A stretch of 64,000 bases of DNA from Selaginella moellendorffii (GCF_000143415.4 NW_003314272.1:1203518-1267517); one strand, 5' to 3'. Shown: positions 9,492 to 21,313, numbered from the stretch's first letter. Notes: a model not told the origin generated them from the sequence alone. Numbers and translations: made by a program.

Positions 9492-12447
9492 GGAAGGAGG
9501 ACGCTCGCGATGGAGGTTCTGGTTCATGTCAACGTATCTCCGGAAGCTCAATGTGTCCCAAAGGGATGCAGCGGTGAGCGACATTCTTCTGATTGTTGCC
9601 GGGCCACTATTTGAGAAGCTCGCGGATTTAGAAGTAGCTCCAGCAGCCATGGATTGCCTCTTTTAGGTTGACTGGTATTGTAATCACATCAATGATGTTT
9701 GGCTACTCTGACTCTGGAAAGGACGTGGGGAGATTATGTTTTGCTTAGAAACTGTTCCAGATGCAGGAAAAATATAAGAAGTTTCATCAAGGCCTTTCTA
9801 ATGTAATTCCCTTGGATGATTGGAGGTGCCATCATCCAAATCATTGATTTTTTTCTTCTCCTTAGTCACTTCTTCCCACAGGTGGACAGACAAACTTATG
9901 GTAGCCAAGAGCAAGATGAGAACACGTGAGAAAGCAATGTGTACTTATCCAGATTCTTGAGTGTAGTTAAGGTTACAGGGTGATGCTGCTGGCTAGTGGT
10001 GGATGCCAGGCACAAGTCAGATCTGTCACTAGGCCAAATTGCAAGGCAAAGTAGAATCAGTTAGATGGGTTTGCTAGGGTGGCTGCTGTCAATGGCCAAT
10101 ACATCATTGGAGTATGCTCTATGACCAATATAAAATTAATTTTCAATTATAATCCTGCTGAAGGAGGTGAAGTTTGCTCTCTTCCTCTTTGTGATTGTGC
10201 AAGAATGACTCATTGTTTTACAGAGAAAAGAGGAGTATAGCAATTTTATTTTATTTATTTGGAAGCTCGTATTGTCATGAGAGCTATCTTAATCTTTCTA
10301 GTGTGTAAGTGGAGATTCACAAGATGTTATCATGAGATAGGGGGTGTTGGATTAAATGGTATGTTGGATTGGTTGTTAAAATATGGCTTGACTGGTATGT
10401 TTTAAGTTTTAAACTTAGATCTCAACTCATATTTTTATAGGTGGAGTTTATGAATCTGGAATGCCAACTACTGCATAAGAAGTGCCAAGAAGAGGAGAAA
10501 GGATGTAAATTTCTCATATGAACTTAGCAGAGTCGACTTTTGAAATTTCATTAAAGGAGTCTTTGGAAGTTTATAACCCATACATCTGGTAAATGATCCT
10601 TTTTTCCTTTTCCTATTTTTCTTTCTTTGTATTCTTCTTTTTGTGATAGAGTTTTCTTCTGCTGGTTTCAAGTGTGTTCTACAGCAATTATATATAGATC
10701 CTTGGGAGGCACCACCACTTTTGAAAGAGCTTGACTAGATGGAACTTGTTTCGCTGCTGTGGAGTGGAGAGAACTTGATTGTGAGCAACTGGATAGACTA
10801 TCTAGGTTGAAGCAGCAGGTTCAAGAGCATGTGCCAAATGAAAGGGACGATGGGGATGTCTCCAGGAGCGGACCTGGTTCAGATGTACACATACGCTCAG
10901 TGCTTCTTTATGTGTTGCTATGGTTAGTGTTCATCATTTCATACACATGTTTTATTGGGGGAATAAGGCACCTTTGAGTGTCCTTCAATAGAAATAAGCT
11001 CCTTGGATCTTGGCAAGCATTTCATGCTACTTCTAGGAGCAGCTTCCAAGTGCTTGATATGGCTTGGAGGCAGTGTTGACTGCAGTTGTGGAAGAACAGT
11101 TCTACAGAAACGCTGCAAAGAATTATTTGTGGTTCTTGATTTCATATCAAATAAATCTAGCAAGGAACCAATATCAAGGAAAGGAGATTAAACTAAATTA
11201 TAGATACATTGAAACTTTCAATTTATAATATAGTTAGAAAATAATGTACATACATTTTTATATAGTAATATCATTCACTAGATGTTAAAATACTAGTTTA
11301 CTTAAATGTATTCAAATTAGTTAAATTCTAAATATATAATAAAGCATACTGTACAATTATTATATTAATATAAATTAGCACGTATTCATTAATTAACTAT
11401 ACATCTATTTTAAATATTTTTCTCAGAGACTACTTTATAGTTTGCAAGTACCCTGCAATATCACTAATAAATAGGGTATAGTTAATTATAACTATTGTAA
11501 CAATAATAATTGTAAACTATATTAATACATTAAGCTAACTATATTATAATATAGCTAACTAATCATAGCTAATTTAATTCCAGTTCTAATTTATTTAATC
11601 ATAAAAGAAATATAGTTAAAAAGATCTGGTAGGGTCTCTCTCTGCAAAAGGCTTTCTTTCAGTAACTTCAAGATGTATAGGATTTCTCATAAGGCGGAGT
11701 TCCTGTGTTAGCATGTTTGCAGCTGGAAAAGAAGATAGAGCTAATCTAACATTGCACATTGGGAGTAATTTGCAAACATCCACTAATTTAAAAAGATTCT
11801 TCTCTCATATCTTGTCTATCTCTTCCTGGTACTTGTTTAGCACCTTTATGCCACTACATGCTACCAACTAATTCAATGTCACTTTCTACCATTATGTCAA
11901 TTGTGCAACTACTTTGACTAGAATTGCTTTATTGAAATAAATCACAGATCATATAACTTAGGAAGGTGCTCAAGGAGCTCAAGACACTCAAAGTTGGAAG
12001 GCACTCAAGCTGCTGAAGATAAGGGACTCAAGGCACTCAAGGTGATTAAGACAGACATGTATGTTAGATCATCTTATGGGTGTTGTTGGTGGTGTTTAAG
12101 GGGCACTATGTCACAGGCCTTCAACCCTCATGCTCCCCAAAACCAAGATTTGCAAGGCAAGCCCAAAAGATTAATGAAGTGACATAGCATGAGCAATAGA
12201 GCAATTGAAGTATCAGAGTGGAGAGTGATTGAGCCATAAAGGAACCTGAAAGAGCAAGAATCTAGATTTATGCACAATTATCCATTCAGATTAAGCAAAG
12301 GGTTATGCAACGCATATTGTAATTCAAAAAACAAAACACTTCAATTTAATTAATTAAAAACATTTAGTTTAGAATTAATTTAATTAATATGAATTAAAGT
12401 TGATATTTTAACTTAAATAAGTGTGATGAAACATTAAGCTATTTAAT
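9492..12447. other. Intergenic, mostly AT-rich, no gene supported
   Basis: An open frame at 9382-9666 overlaps the previous gene and could include a further exon of it. A 72-codon frame at 10759-10977 holds a polar, glutamine-rich stretch followed by a hydrophobic segment, but has no recognisable family. Positions 11190-11620 are almost pure A/T with many short direct repeats of taattaata type. Positions 12300-12450 are similar. I see nothing else. Confidence 0.4.
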
Positions 12448-14338
12448 TTAAATATTTTTACATATATGAGTCGAAACTACTCTACAACAGCAAACATGTT
12501 CTTCACCAAGAGCAAGAAGGATCGTGGTCTTCATATCTGCAGGCGCCAATGCATGAACTGCAAGTTCCTGTAAAATTTGAAGCTTCCGCTGCCTGTTCCA
12601 GCAAAGTCTCTCTGGAAAAATCCCCAACAGGTAAGCAAAGCTGAGCCCAAGGGAAAGCCAGTCATCTCGACAGCAGTACTCCCCACCTTCATCAAGCACA
12701 GGAGAGCGGAACATAACAGTTCCAACCTCCTCTCTCATGCTATCGTCCCAGTGAGCAGCACAGTCGAAGTCGTTCAAAACGAGCCTCTGGTCTCCAGTTC
12801 CGTGTTCCATGACGATGAAATTGCTCGGTTTGATATCCCTGTGGAAAACTTTGCGATGATGCAGAGCTCTCACCGCCTCCGACGCTTCTCTCCAGCACTT
12901 GGCAATCTGTTTCGCAGTTGAGACGTGCTTCTTGCTGAAGGGGACACCCACTCCCTCCAGCTCCACAAATCTGAGACCCCGGCCTGCTCCATTCACTCGA
13001 CCATGTCCGATCATCTTCCGTAAGTATCTGCAATCAGATGAGTGACCCAAGAAGTGCGCCCGGATATCAAGATCGATGTAGTTTTCAGAAGACACCTTGA
13101 CAACGCTGGCCAATCCTGCTGTTGCAAAGACGCAAGACCTGGGCCCTGAAGCCAGCACGCTCGAAACTTGAACGCTGCCGGTTTTGCTTTCATAGACGAA
13201 CTCGACTGGGCCGTAGCAGTCAGGTGCCACACTTCTGAAATACTTGACCAGTGAATGGAAACCTTCAGGTGGTGCGAAAGGAAGTAACTCCTGGAAGCTA
13301 GCACTGTGCATACGAGATAACAAAGCCTCTGGCACGTCCATGTCTTGCACCGGCTTTATAGACCAGTTTCTTTCGATCCCAAACTCGTTATTGATCAAGC
13401 GCGCCATGTCGATCAAGCACACTTCCCATAGCCCAGCCTCTGCAGTCATCTGACCGCTTCCCCTTTGGAAGCCAGGAGCATATTCTAGCAGCTCCAAGCT
13501 TCCTAGATCATCCTCGCCATTCTTCCTGATGTGAAACTTGAAAAAAAAGACAAATTGGACACGAATGATCAATGCAGCCATACAACTGTAGTTGCCCACC
13601 CTGTTTTTGTTGTAGTTGAGAACATAGTTAAGCAGCTGGCTGAGGCTGTCTGAATTCGTGGCAATTCCATCTGGATCATCGACACTCCCATGGGACCATG
13701 TAACCTGCACGTCCAATGGAATCACCTCGTTGCGGTCGATGATCACCTGCACATCCGGAATGACGCCAAATATTTCAACACGCCCTTGGTCGCTGACAGC
13801 AGCTGCCCTTGCAATTGCGAGAAGGTAAGGGTAGTACCTTCTTTCGTGCAAAGTCGACATAAAAGCTGATAGATTTGGTGAGTCCCCGAAGAGGTGTAGC
13901 CACAACCAGCTAAGAGCAGCTGCAACACGAAAGCTTTGAGTGCCAACGAGCTCTGTCACAAGAACACATCTTGTCTTCCCTTGAAAATAAGACGCCTTCA
14001 ACTTCTTGGAAGGTCGTAGCGGTGATGAGAAGTACGGCAAGGCAGACAAAGTACCTGCAAAACCGAACACTCACTAAGACTCTCGTGTCTAAGGTATGCC
14101 ATGTGCTCATACCTTCTGCTTGAGCTGCACTCGGCTGAGGAATGTAAACGAGGTGATCTTTAGCAAACACTGTGTCGTCGTCAATGACAGAAACCCCATC
14201 CACTTCAAGGGCACCATGAAGCCCATACCTCTCCAACTGCTTGTAAATTTTCTTTGCCAGCAGCCCTGCTGGAGGAATTCGCACCTTGATTACCTCCGTG
14301 CTATCGTTGGCTCGCACAATCGTTACTGTCGTCACCAT
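12448..14338 (-). CDS. Header + atypical kinase protein, Crinkler-like architecture
   Basis: Exon 1 is 14113-14338 and exon 2 is 12448-14054, with a 58-base GT-AG intron; the frame is open throughout (about 610 residues). The first 75 residues form a compact alpha/beta header (VTIVRAND..., LLAKKIYKQLERYGLHG, DHLVYIPQP) that looks ubiquitin-like. The middle holds IPDVQVIIDRNEVIPLDVQV and a QLLNYVLNY helix, faintly like a degenerate PD-(D/E)XK nuclease fold. The C-terminal third is a protein kinase: VFHRDIKPSNF catalytic loop, LNDFDC in place of DFG, VGTVMFRSP and DDWLSLGLSFAYLLG. Header-nuclease-like-kinase is the layout of Crinkler/CR-type proteins known best from oomycetes and also reported outside them. 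The catalytic Asp and Asn (HRDIKPSN) are kept, so the kinase may be active; DFD instead of DFG is unusual. No signal peptide is visible. It could instead be a lineage-specific pseudokinase. A broken inverted header copy lies at 17940-18243. Confidence 0.65.
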
Positions 14339-14344
14339 ATGCAC

Positions 14345-15690
14345 ATCTGTATCCTAGAAAGTGCCTTTGCACGGCGTGCAGGCTTCGATTCGACTCGCGC
14401 TTCTCCTAGAACATCATCGTGCGATCGGCGGGCGAGATCTTTGAATGCTCAAGAACCCTAATCCTAAAATTAGCATTTGTACATAATACCCGCGGGCATC
14501 GGTTGCAAATCCCCCAGCCGGTGTGCTCCCCGTTGGGAAGGGCACTCCAACGGGGTGTAATACTGTATACAACAACTGAAAATCTGATTTGATATTTTTC
14601 TAAAAAAATGTGAAAAACAATATAGTTTATATGAGAAATATAAAACCACGTTATAATCTTGTTAGCTTTTATTATTGTATAAAATGCATTATTATTGATG
14701 TCATTGTTGACACTTGAAACTAAGACAACGCAAGAAGATCACTGTCTGGAGCAAGGTAGAAATTGGCAGCCATTCACAGGGATGCAATGCAAGCTTAGAT
14801 ATTCTAGATAATTTTTGTTTACATCTATTTAATTTTCTGTTCACTATCTATTTTCAAGCTCTTAATGATAATTACTTATGAAGTTTATGGTTATTTAATT
14901 GTGACAATATTTCTTACATTAATTAGGCTAATTTTGTATTCATTGTCATATGAGTCATATGCTAACTCATTTTTTCACATATGCCCAGTAAGTAGTAACC
15001 ATGGGCTTTACCACATAAATCCATTGCTCCTAAAGGCCATCAGTACGACAATCAATTTGGGCAAAATGTTTTCTAGCCTTTAGTGGGGTTTTTTCTTCTT
15101 GGATGTGAGTTCTAGTACATTTTTCTCAGACATGTATGATCAGCCCCTTCTGAAATAATATGACATGATAGAATCCCCACTTGATACTGAATGCCACTAA
15201 CGCTGATGTGGTGTAGCATGTTCTGAAGAATATGCTAACCAGGTGGATATGAGTTTAGGGTAACATGGCTAGTGGATGTCTAACAAAGGAGGAGCAATAA
15301 CAAAGGAGTAAGTCTCCAACCATGGTGACGGTTGCAATTGCTGCCATTCTTCCATTTCTTGTTGACCTATGCTCTTCCTTATCTCCTCTGGCCATTTCAG
15401 ACACCTGGATCACAATAGCCTCTCGGTCACCAAATCCAAAGTAAGTGTTGTGTTTAAAAAGGTTGTATGTTGTGTTTAATGACATGTATGTGCCACTGGC
15501 TCAATAGCGCAGAGACAAGGCAATAAAACACGCAGCTCCTATATTTTATTTGCTTTTGCTACACTCCATTGGTGCAATCTGGGACAACAGGTATGTGTTC
15601 CCATAAAGTTTAGTATTGTTTTGGAGATATCTAATGCATTTTGTTGCAGGCGATGAAAACAAAACTTAGAAGTAGAGCAAAATGAGTTTG
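14345..15690. other. Intergenic, no gene supported
   Basis: Positions 14460-14560 are GC-rich without a frame. The remainder is AT-rich with only short frames on both strands, none assignable. Confidence 0.4.
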
Positions 15691-15697
15691 AGATCCA

Positions 15698-16176
15698 TTG
15701 GCCGGTCTCACAGACCGTGCAAGCAAGCTCACAATAGACCTTGAAGGATCCAATTTTAACCGGGGAGTGCAAGTGACAGTGAGTCTTAAGTCTGCATCAA
15801 CCAGCACACATACTGAGACATCTGTGGTGCCACATTTATCAAACTGCAACAAACACCATAACACTCAGTGTAAGCCAATTCCTTCCAAGGTGTGTGTAAA
15901 ATGTGGTCGACACATGAAGTTGTTTCTATCAAGGACTGCGAAGCATTCTAACATGCCACTTTTCAAATGCTTGAATAAGGTGAGTTTACTATTCGTATAG
16001 ATTATGAACTTACAGTGCTCTTCCAAGAGTGCAACAACTTTGAGTGGGTTTCAGATTGCCTGAAAAGTGGAAGTCCGAGTCTAATAACCACAATAAGAAG
16101 AGGTGGTTGTTTTAGATGTGGTGCTTTAGATCACTGGATACAAGACTGTTCATATCCTCCCGCAAAGGATATGTAG
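15698..16176 (+). pseudogene. GRF-type plus CCHC zinc-finger fragment
   Basis: The plus strand reads CVKCGRHMKLFLSRTAKHSN...LFKC up to 15979, then after a short intron-like gap (about 15980-16015) EC-NNFEWVSDC. Together they give the four zinc ligands and the F-W pattern of a GRF zinc finger. About 25 residues later comes CFRCGALDHWIQDC, a clean CX2CX4HX4C zinc knuckle, and a stop at 16176. GRF plus CCHC pairs occur at the C-termini of DNA topoisomerase III, RPA-like and other nucleic-acid proteins. The canonical donor at 15980 puts the second part out of frame; a weaker donor (gtttac at 15984) would keep it. No ATG or catalytic domain is visible upstream, so I treat it as a gene fragment. 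Confidence 0.45.
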
Positions 16177-17939
16177 AGTTCATATGGTTTCACAGTATGC
16201 CAAATGAAGCCCCTCCTGAACGTAGAGCACTACCCAAATGAGTAGATTCACAACTGGAAGCAGCAAATCCGCCACCAGCAGAGTCGATAAAACAAGAAAT
16301 GGTGGTTTCACCACCTCTGCCTGAGAAAAATGATTATTCGTAGTACCAATGTAAAGTATAATATTTACTTTGTAGGACTCTTTTTTATATGTAATATCAG
16401 GACTTGGATTTAAGATTCTGAAGCATTGTGTTCCCCATGAACTAATTTAAGCCTCGACAGTATAAAACTTCACATTCATAAAAGGTTTATAATTAGACAT
16501 CGCACCAAGGCATCAAATTTGCCATATATGTAGCTAAAATAACTACTTGGAGGCCAACCTCATTTAGCAGCTGAAGCACAAACATAAGCTTCCTGGATGC
16601 GATTGCCACTTTCAGCTGCTCCTCGTACTGCATGAAGGAGGACAAAGTCTGCATCTCCTTTAGCATGTTCCTTGATGCAGGCAGTAACATACCCATACCC
16701 TCACTCCCATTTCCATTTTCCTTGTGAATTATGTGCATGATAGCCACCATGACTTCCTTTATTGCAGTACGGCAAGCTACTGCTTCACCAGAGTCTGCGA
16801 TGGACTCTGACGACACTTCAACAATTTCCACATGCCGTTTCGGAGGGCTGAGAGGTGGGCCAACCTCAAGGTCAACCTCAACATAAACAATACAAGCCTT
16901 GATTGACTCTGTGGACTCACTCTTGAGATAACTCTTGGGAGTTTGCAAGCGTCTGCATGGGAGTCTCTCAAGGCTCCAGCAGATGTTGTAGTGTTCACCA
17001 CTTCAAATGGGACAGTCGTAGGCAAATGAAATGGAGTAGGTGGTACACCTGGGCTGAAGGGAAAATCCAACTGTCAGCCAGCAAAGGGTGTGTAGAACTC
17101 TGCATAAAGATCCATAGGGGGAATATTTTTTGAGGTGAGAAAGTTGGTACCAAGAGTTGCAGGCATTACCATTGGAGACATGGGGACAACTTGTGTAGGT
17201 CATGCAGATTGGCCTGGTGGGAGATAGCCTTCCCAACCGTTTTTGGTGGGATCCTATGATAAAGCTTCTATTGAAATGATGTTGACTTTCCCTACAACAT
17301 TCATTGTTGGGAAGGTTGAAGCAAATGCAGCACCACAAGATCAATGCAGCAGTGGAGATGTTGAAAGGCTGCATATGATGAGAGGCAGCCTCTAACCCTA
17401 GATGTCATTCATCCTCTTAACTTTGAAGTGGAAGGAAACTAATATATACATGTATAGTGCAAAAGTTTGCCTAATATTTTCAATTTTCAATGATAGGCTT
17501 GCTTTGCTAAAGTGATTATTAACTTCAACTTCCTGGAAGTATTGTATTATGCTTCAAAACACGAAATTAAGAATTTTAACTGTATCACAATAGTTAGTAC
17601 TTCTACAGGCTACAAGACATAATAAACTCCAGATGAACAAATGTCATTAAAAATAACATTATATATATATTAATGCATCAAATCCAAAATAAAATGAACA
17701 ATAGCTTATTCTAATATTAGTAGGGATAAATTTGTATCTTTGAAGATTTACATTTCACTATTTCCTTAGCTTTTTAACAACATTGTGAAACAACAACAGA
17801 ATGATTTGATGATGGTATCAATAAATGCAGGAATGCAAAAGATAGAGTAGTAGTGAATCATAAAAACTGAATTATAATAATAATTATCATAATCAGATGC
17901 ACCATTCTGGGGTTCACTTTCCAGGATATAGATGTGCAT
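16177..17939. other. Unassigned region with two minus-strand open frames
   Basis: On the minus strand 16493-16948 (151 codons) is open and polar/helical, and 16777-17070 is open in another frame and Pro/Thr-rich (FSPGVPPTPFHLP). Neither has a family I recognise, and the two overlap in different frames, so at most one is coding. Positions 17400-17900 are AT-rich with no gene. Confidence 0.3.
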
Positions 17940-18243
17940 ATGGCGACAATGGTAATGATTGTGCAAGCCAATGATGGCACAAGAGGTGATCAAGGTGCAA
18001 TTTCCTCCAGCAGGGATGCTAGTAGAGAAGATCTACAAGCAATTAGAGAGGTATAGGCTTCATGGTGCCCTTGAAGTGGATGGGGTTTCTATCAATGACG
18101 ACAACATAGTGTTCGCTGAAGATTGCCTTGTCTACATTCCTCAACCAAGTAGAGCTCAAGTAGAAGGTATAAGCACATGGCATACCTTAAACAGTGAGTG
18201 TTGGATTTTGCAAGTACTGTGTCTATTTCTCATCACTAGATAA
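17940..18243 (+). pseudogene. Frameshifted second copy of the header domain
   Basis: From ATG 17940 this repeats, on the opposite strand, the first exon of the header-kinase gene: MVMIVQANDGT, then after a one-base insertion EVIKVQFPPAGMLVEKIYKQLERY, DGVSINDDNIVF and CLVYIPQPS. The similarity extends about 20 bases upstream of the ATG (cactttccaggata) and into the intron (gtataagcacatggcatacc). The insertion near 17973 breaks the frame 11-12 codons after the start. No middle or kinase domain follows, so this is an inverted partial duplicate of the 5' end only, not a working gene. Confidence 0.7.
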
Positions 18244-18482
18244 ATGGTTGATTTCATGTTTACCCTTTTTCTTTTGGTCTACTTTGTGTGGTTCTTTAGT
18301 TGAGCTATAGTGTGCTATGTTCTTTTGACATGCTGTGGGTGTCCGGCATGGTCGTGCCTAGATCTGGCTCCTTGTTTGGGGTACTCACTATGGCTGTTGT
18401 CTTCCATTGGTACTCAACTGGTTATCTTCCCTGTCACTAATAGCCTTGTGCCTTGGATCTGTGTTTCAATTTGTGTTATGGC

Positions 18483-18625
18483 CATGGTGGTGCACGAGGT
18501 GATTGCTGCCAGTGACCCTAAATGAGAGGGTCCAGGCAAGGTCCACCTAGAGAGGAATGAAACAGGAGGCATAGTAAGAACATAGAAATCCTCTGTTTTC
18601 TTTTATCTCTTACTGCTAGTTCCTG
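18483..18625 (-). pseudogene. Alpha-expansin pseudogene fragment
   Basis: Two short pieces of the expansin gene at 20275-21151 lie here in the same order. 18483-18535 matches its third exon (gaggtgatt...ccagtgaccctaaatgagaggg). 18548-18625 matches the end of exon 1 plus intron 1 (gagaggaatgaaac...cttactgctagttcctgagg). Exon 2 and most of exon 3 are missing, so nothing is coded. The duplicated 5' flank continues to about 19350. Confidence 0.65.
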
Positions 18626-19350
18626 AGGAAATCCAACTTAAAGGGTCAAAAAGAAAAGGAATGGAATGAATTGTGGGTTGGCTGCCTTTACAGGCCCACA
18701 AAAAATAGTGAAAGCAAATCAAAATGCCCAGTGAAGGGAGCACCAAAAAGTGACGTGGCTGATGTGTATATTACATTACAGACACTTTATAAATTTCATT
18801 AGGGGCCATGCTGAAAGACAAAAAAGAGAAAAAAAGTTGGTGGACCATCATGCAAGTGACTTATCCATTTTTATTTTTCCTTACCTCCTCATGTGCAACA
18901 AGAGATCACAAAATGGTCCTATTGTATCAACTAACAACCGAACAAGATGCCCAGTATCCCTCCTTTCGATTCCATACTCTATATCATATCAATTCCTGGG
19001 AGAATTTGGTAAAGTTGTGTGTTCCGAAGTTGGTGTAGGGTTCTTCCTAGAGCCATGAATATAACAACGTTGTCTCATGCACAAGCTCTGCCACCTTTCG
19101 TGCCAGGACATGTAAAGGAATTGCACATGTTTTGGCTCTGCAGCGGAGCAGCATTTGCGTTTCAGTAGGGAGACCGTTTCGCAGCACATTAAATCTGTCC
19201 AGCCGAGCACAAAGTAACAGAAAAGAGAGAGTTATGAGGGCCTATCGTGAGTTTGGGAGAGTTAACTTTCTCAATTAGAAGCTCTTGGATCATTTGTCTT
19301 GCACTAGCCAGAGGCTCTGGGATAGGATTTGGGATTTCCTCAGTGGCCAT
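18626..19350. repeat. Duplicated expansin 5' flank
   Basis: This segment aligns along its length, with indels, to the 5' flank of the expansin at 20275-21151, roughly 21230-22000. Shared stretches include ggaatggaatga-ttgtgggt, aaatcaaaatgcccagtga, ttgcacatgttttggctctg and gtagggagaccgtttcgcagc. It includes a diverged copy of the TATA region (ctgcctttacaggccc against ctgcttttataggccc). Confidence 0.7.
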
Positions 19351-19559
19351 GACGATTGCGGAAGTTGAATATTTTCTTGCAAAATGTTCCTGCTCCCATT
19401 AGGGATGGAAATCCCCCATCCTCTAGTTGCTCTGATCGCTACCGGACGGGTGATAGACTAGTTACAGATAAAATTTAATTTATAACGATGTTTTTTTTTT
19501 GGGAAGTCGAAATAACATATGTAGCTATGAAATTAGTTGGCCGTATTTGGGAACTCGTA

Positions 19560-19665
19560 CACAAACGAGTAAGGCAGCTGCCCGAGGTGGTTGATGGTCG
19601 TGAGATCGTAAATGAGATCCATGAGGAGATTGGAGAGGCTGAAGCTTCAAATGGGAGGAGCTTTG
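19560..19665 (-). pseudogene. Possible DUF7722-like gene fragment
   Basis: Read on the minus strand, one frame gives FSLSNL, then DLIYD, then LGQLPYSFVYEF before a stop. This is a shortened echo of copy 1 (FSLSNLPVVRQIVDLVYDPD and LGRCPYSSVV...YEF), and the DNA TTCAGCCTCTCCAATCTCC is identical over 19 bases. It looks like a fragment with the middle deleted, but it is short. Confidence 0.4.
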
Positions 19666-19699
19666 TGATATACCAATGAAAAACTAGATTAATTTCCTG

Positions 19700-20270
19700 G
19701 ATGTCAATTTCGAAACTTTTTAGCTCCTCCACAGCCACACTTTGGTCTTTGGGAGTTGGAAGGCTCCTATACTTACATGGTCATGGAAAAATTATTCAAC
19801 ATCATATAAAGGTTTTTTTTAATGTGATGAAGCCAATTTCATAGGATAAATGAGGTTTTTGAAAAAACAATCTATAAAAGAGGATATTATTGGTAAAATA
19901 GATGTTTTTGTAGGAAGTATGTTTCAAACATGTTTGAAAGAAGTTTATTGTGAGAAGTAAATAGTATTTTTATATTAATTTGATGCATGACCATTTGTAA
20001 TTATTTTATTTTCTTGTAAAATAAGTGGAAATATGCAAAGTTATTATTTGGAATAAGATTTTATTAATTGTAAAAATTAAATTTTGATTTAAAAACAGCA
20101 TATACATGGAATCTTCTCCGAAAGCCGCGGAAGCAAAAGAATGGGGTGATTCTCGCCATAGCCCACCTCCTGTGTTTTCCTTTCCACGCTCGGCTCTACA
20201 GGAAAATCGCACAAACCGTATAAGCTCCCTCTCTCACTCGCTCGCTCCATCGATTGATCGATCGAGATAG
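19700..20270. other. AT-rich intergenic, 3' side of expansin
   Basis: No gene is seen. Positions 19790-20090 are strongly AT-rich. The end (20100-20270) is the probable 3' untranslated region of the minus-strand expansin. Confidence 0.4.
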
Positions 20271-20274
20271 AGGT

Positions 20275-21151
20275 TTAGAACTGGCCACCACTGTAGGCTC
20301 TACCAAATTGCCAGTTCGCCGGCGCGACGTTGAGCGAGGTGACCTTGCGGCCATCGCTGCCGGTGACCCTAAACGAGAGGCTCTGACCGCCAAGGTTGCC
20401 CCCGATCATCCAGTTCTGGCCCCAATTCCTTGCCATGGGCATCCAATTGGTGTTTGAGCCTTTGATTTCCACGCCCACGACATCGCCGCTGCCGCCTACA
20501 TTCTCGATCAGCACCAGATTGAAGAAGGTGTGCCCATTGATCGTGTAGTGGATGGCACCTTGCCTTTGGCACGGCACTCTAGATCATCACAGCACATCAC
20601 AGGCGATTTTAGGAGGGGCTCTTGCGGTGGATCGATTATCTGTCTCGCTTACCTGCGGTACTGGAGGAGGACGTGACCATAGGGAATGCTGGCGATCTGG
20701 GAGAAGGCCGGCTGCGAGAGATCAAAGTGCTGCTTGGGCGGATCGCACCAGCCGCCATTGCTCCCCGGAGGACAGAGATTGGTAGCGGTGACGACGGTGG
20801 AAGGATTTCTCGGGAGGCATCCCGTGCCCGCGCAGCGAATCTCATAGCAAGCGCCGCAAATGTCGCCGTTTTCGAAGAGCGGGGTGCTGAGGGCAGTGGT
20901 GATGTAGCCATAGCCGGCGCTCAGCTGGTTTCCATAGCCGCAAGCTCCATCTGGAGAGGAATGAAACCGGGGGCGTGGTAAGAACAGGGGAATTGAATTC
21001 TCTGTTTCTTTTATCGCTTACTGTTAGTTCCCGAGGCATCGCTTCCTCCATAGTACGTCGCGTGAGCATCTAGCCATCCGCCATCGCCGCGAGCTCCTGG
21101 CATTGCCGCGATGAGAGCTAGCAAAATCCAAGCAGTGGCAAGCGCCGCCAT
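20275..21151 (-). CDS. EXPA: Alpha-expansin (copy 1)
   Basis: Three exons on the minus strand: 21022-21151, 20653-20950 and 20275-20578, with GT-AG introns of 71 and 74 bases in phases 1 and 2, the same phases as the other two expansins here. The predicted protein is about 243 residues and begins with a signal peptide ([20 protein letters not shown]). Domain 1 (GH45-like) shows [27 protein letters not shown], a Cys-rich [10 protein letters not shown] and the HFDLSQPAF motif that carries the HFD triad. Domain 2 (CBM63-like) shows [26 protein letters not shown] and the terminal [13 protein letters not shown]. Alpha-expansins act in the wall, loosening cellulose-xyloglucan contacts at acid pH without hydrolysis. 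A TATA box lies at 21314-21320. Intact. Confidence 0.92.
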
Positions 21152-21313
21152 GGATTCAAATGTGTTTAAAACAGAGCTTCCAAAGCTAGAAGATTGATCG
21201 ATCGAGAGTGGAAGATCTGGTCAAGGCCTAGAGATTGGAGAAGATCCAACTGACGGATCAGAAGAAAAGAGAAAGAAAAGGAATGGAATGAGTTGTGGGT
21301 GAGAGTTGGCTGC

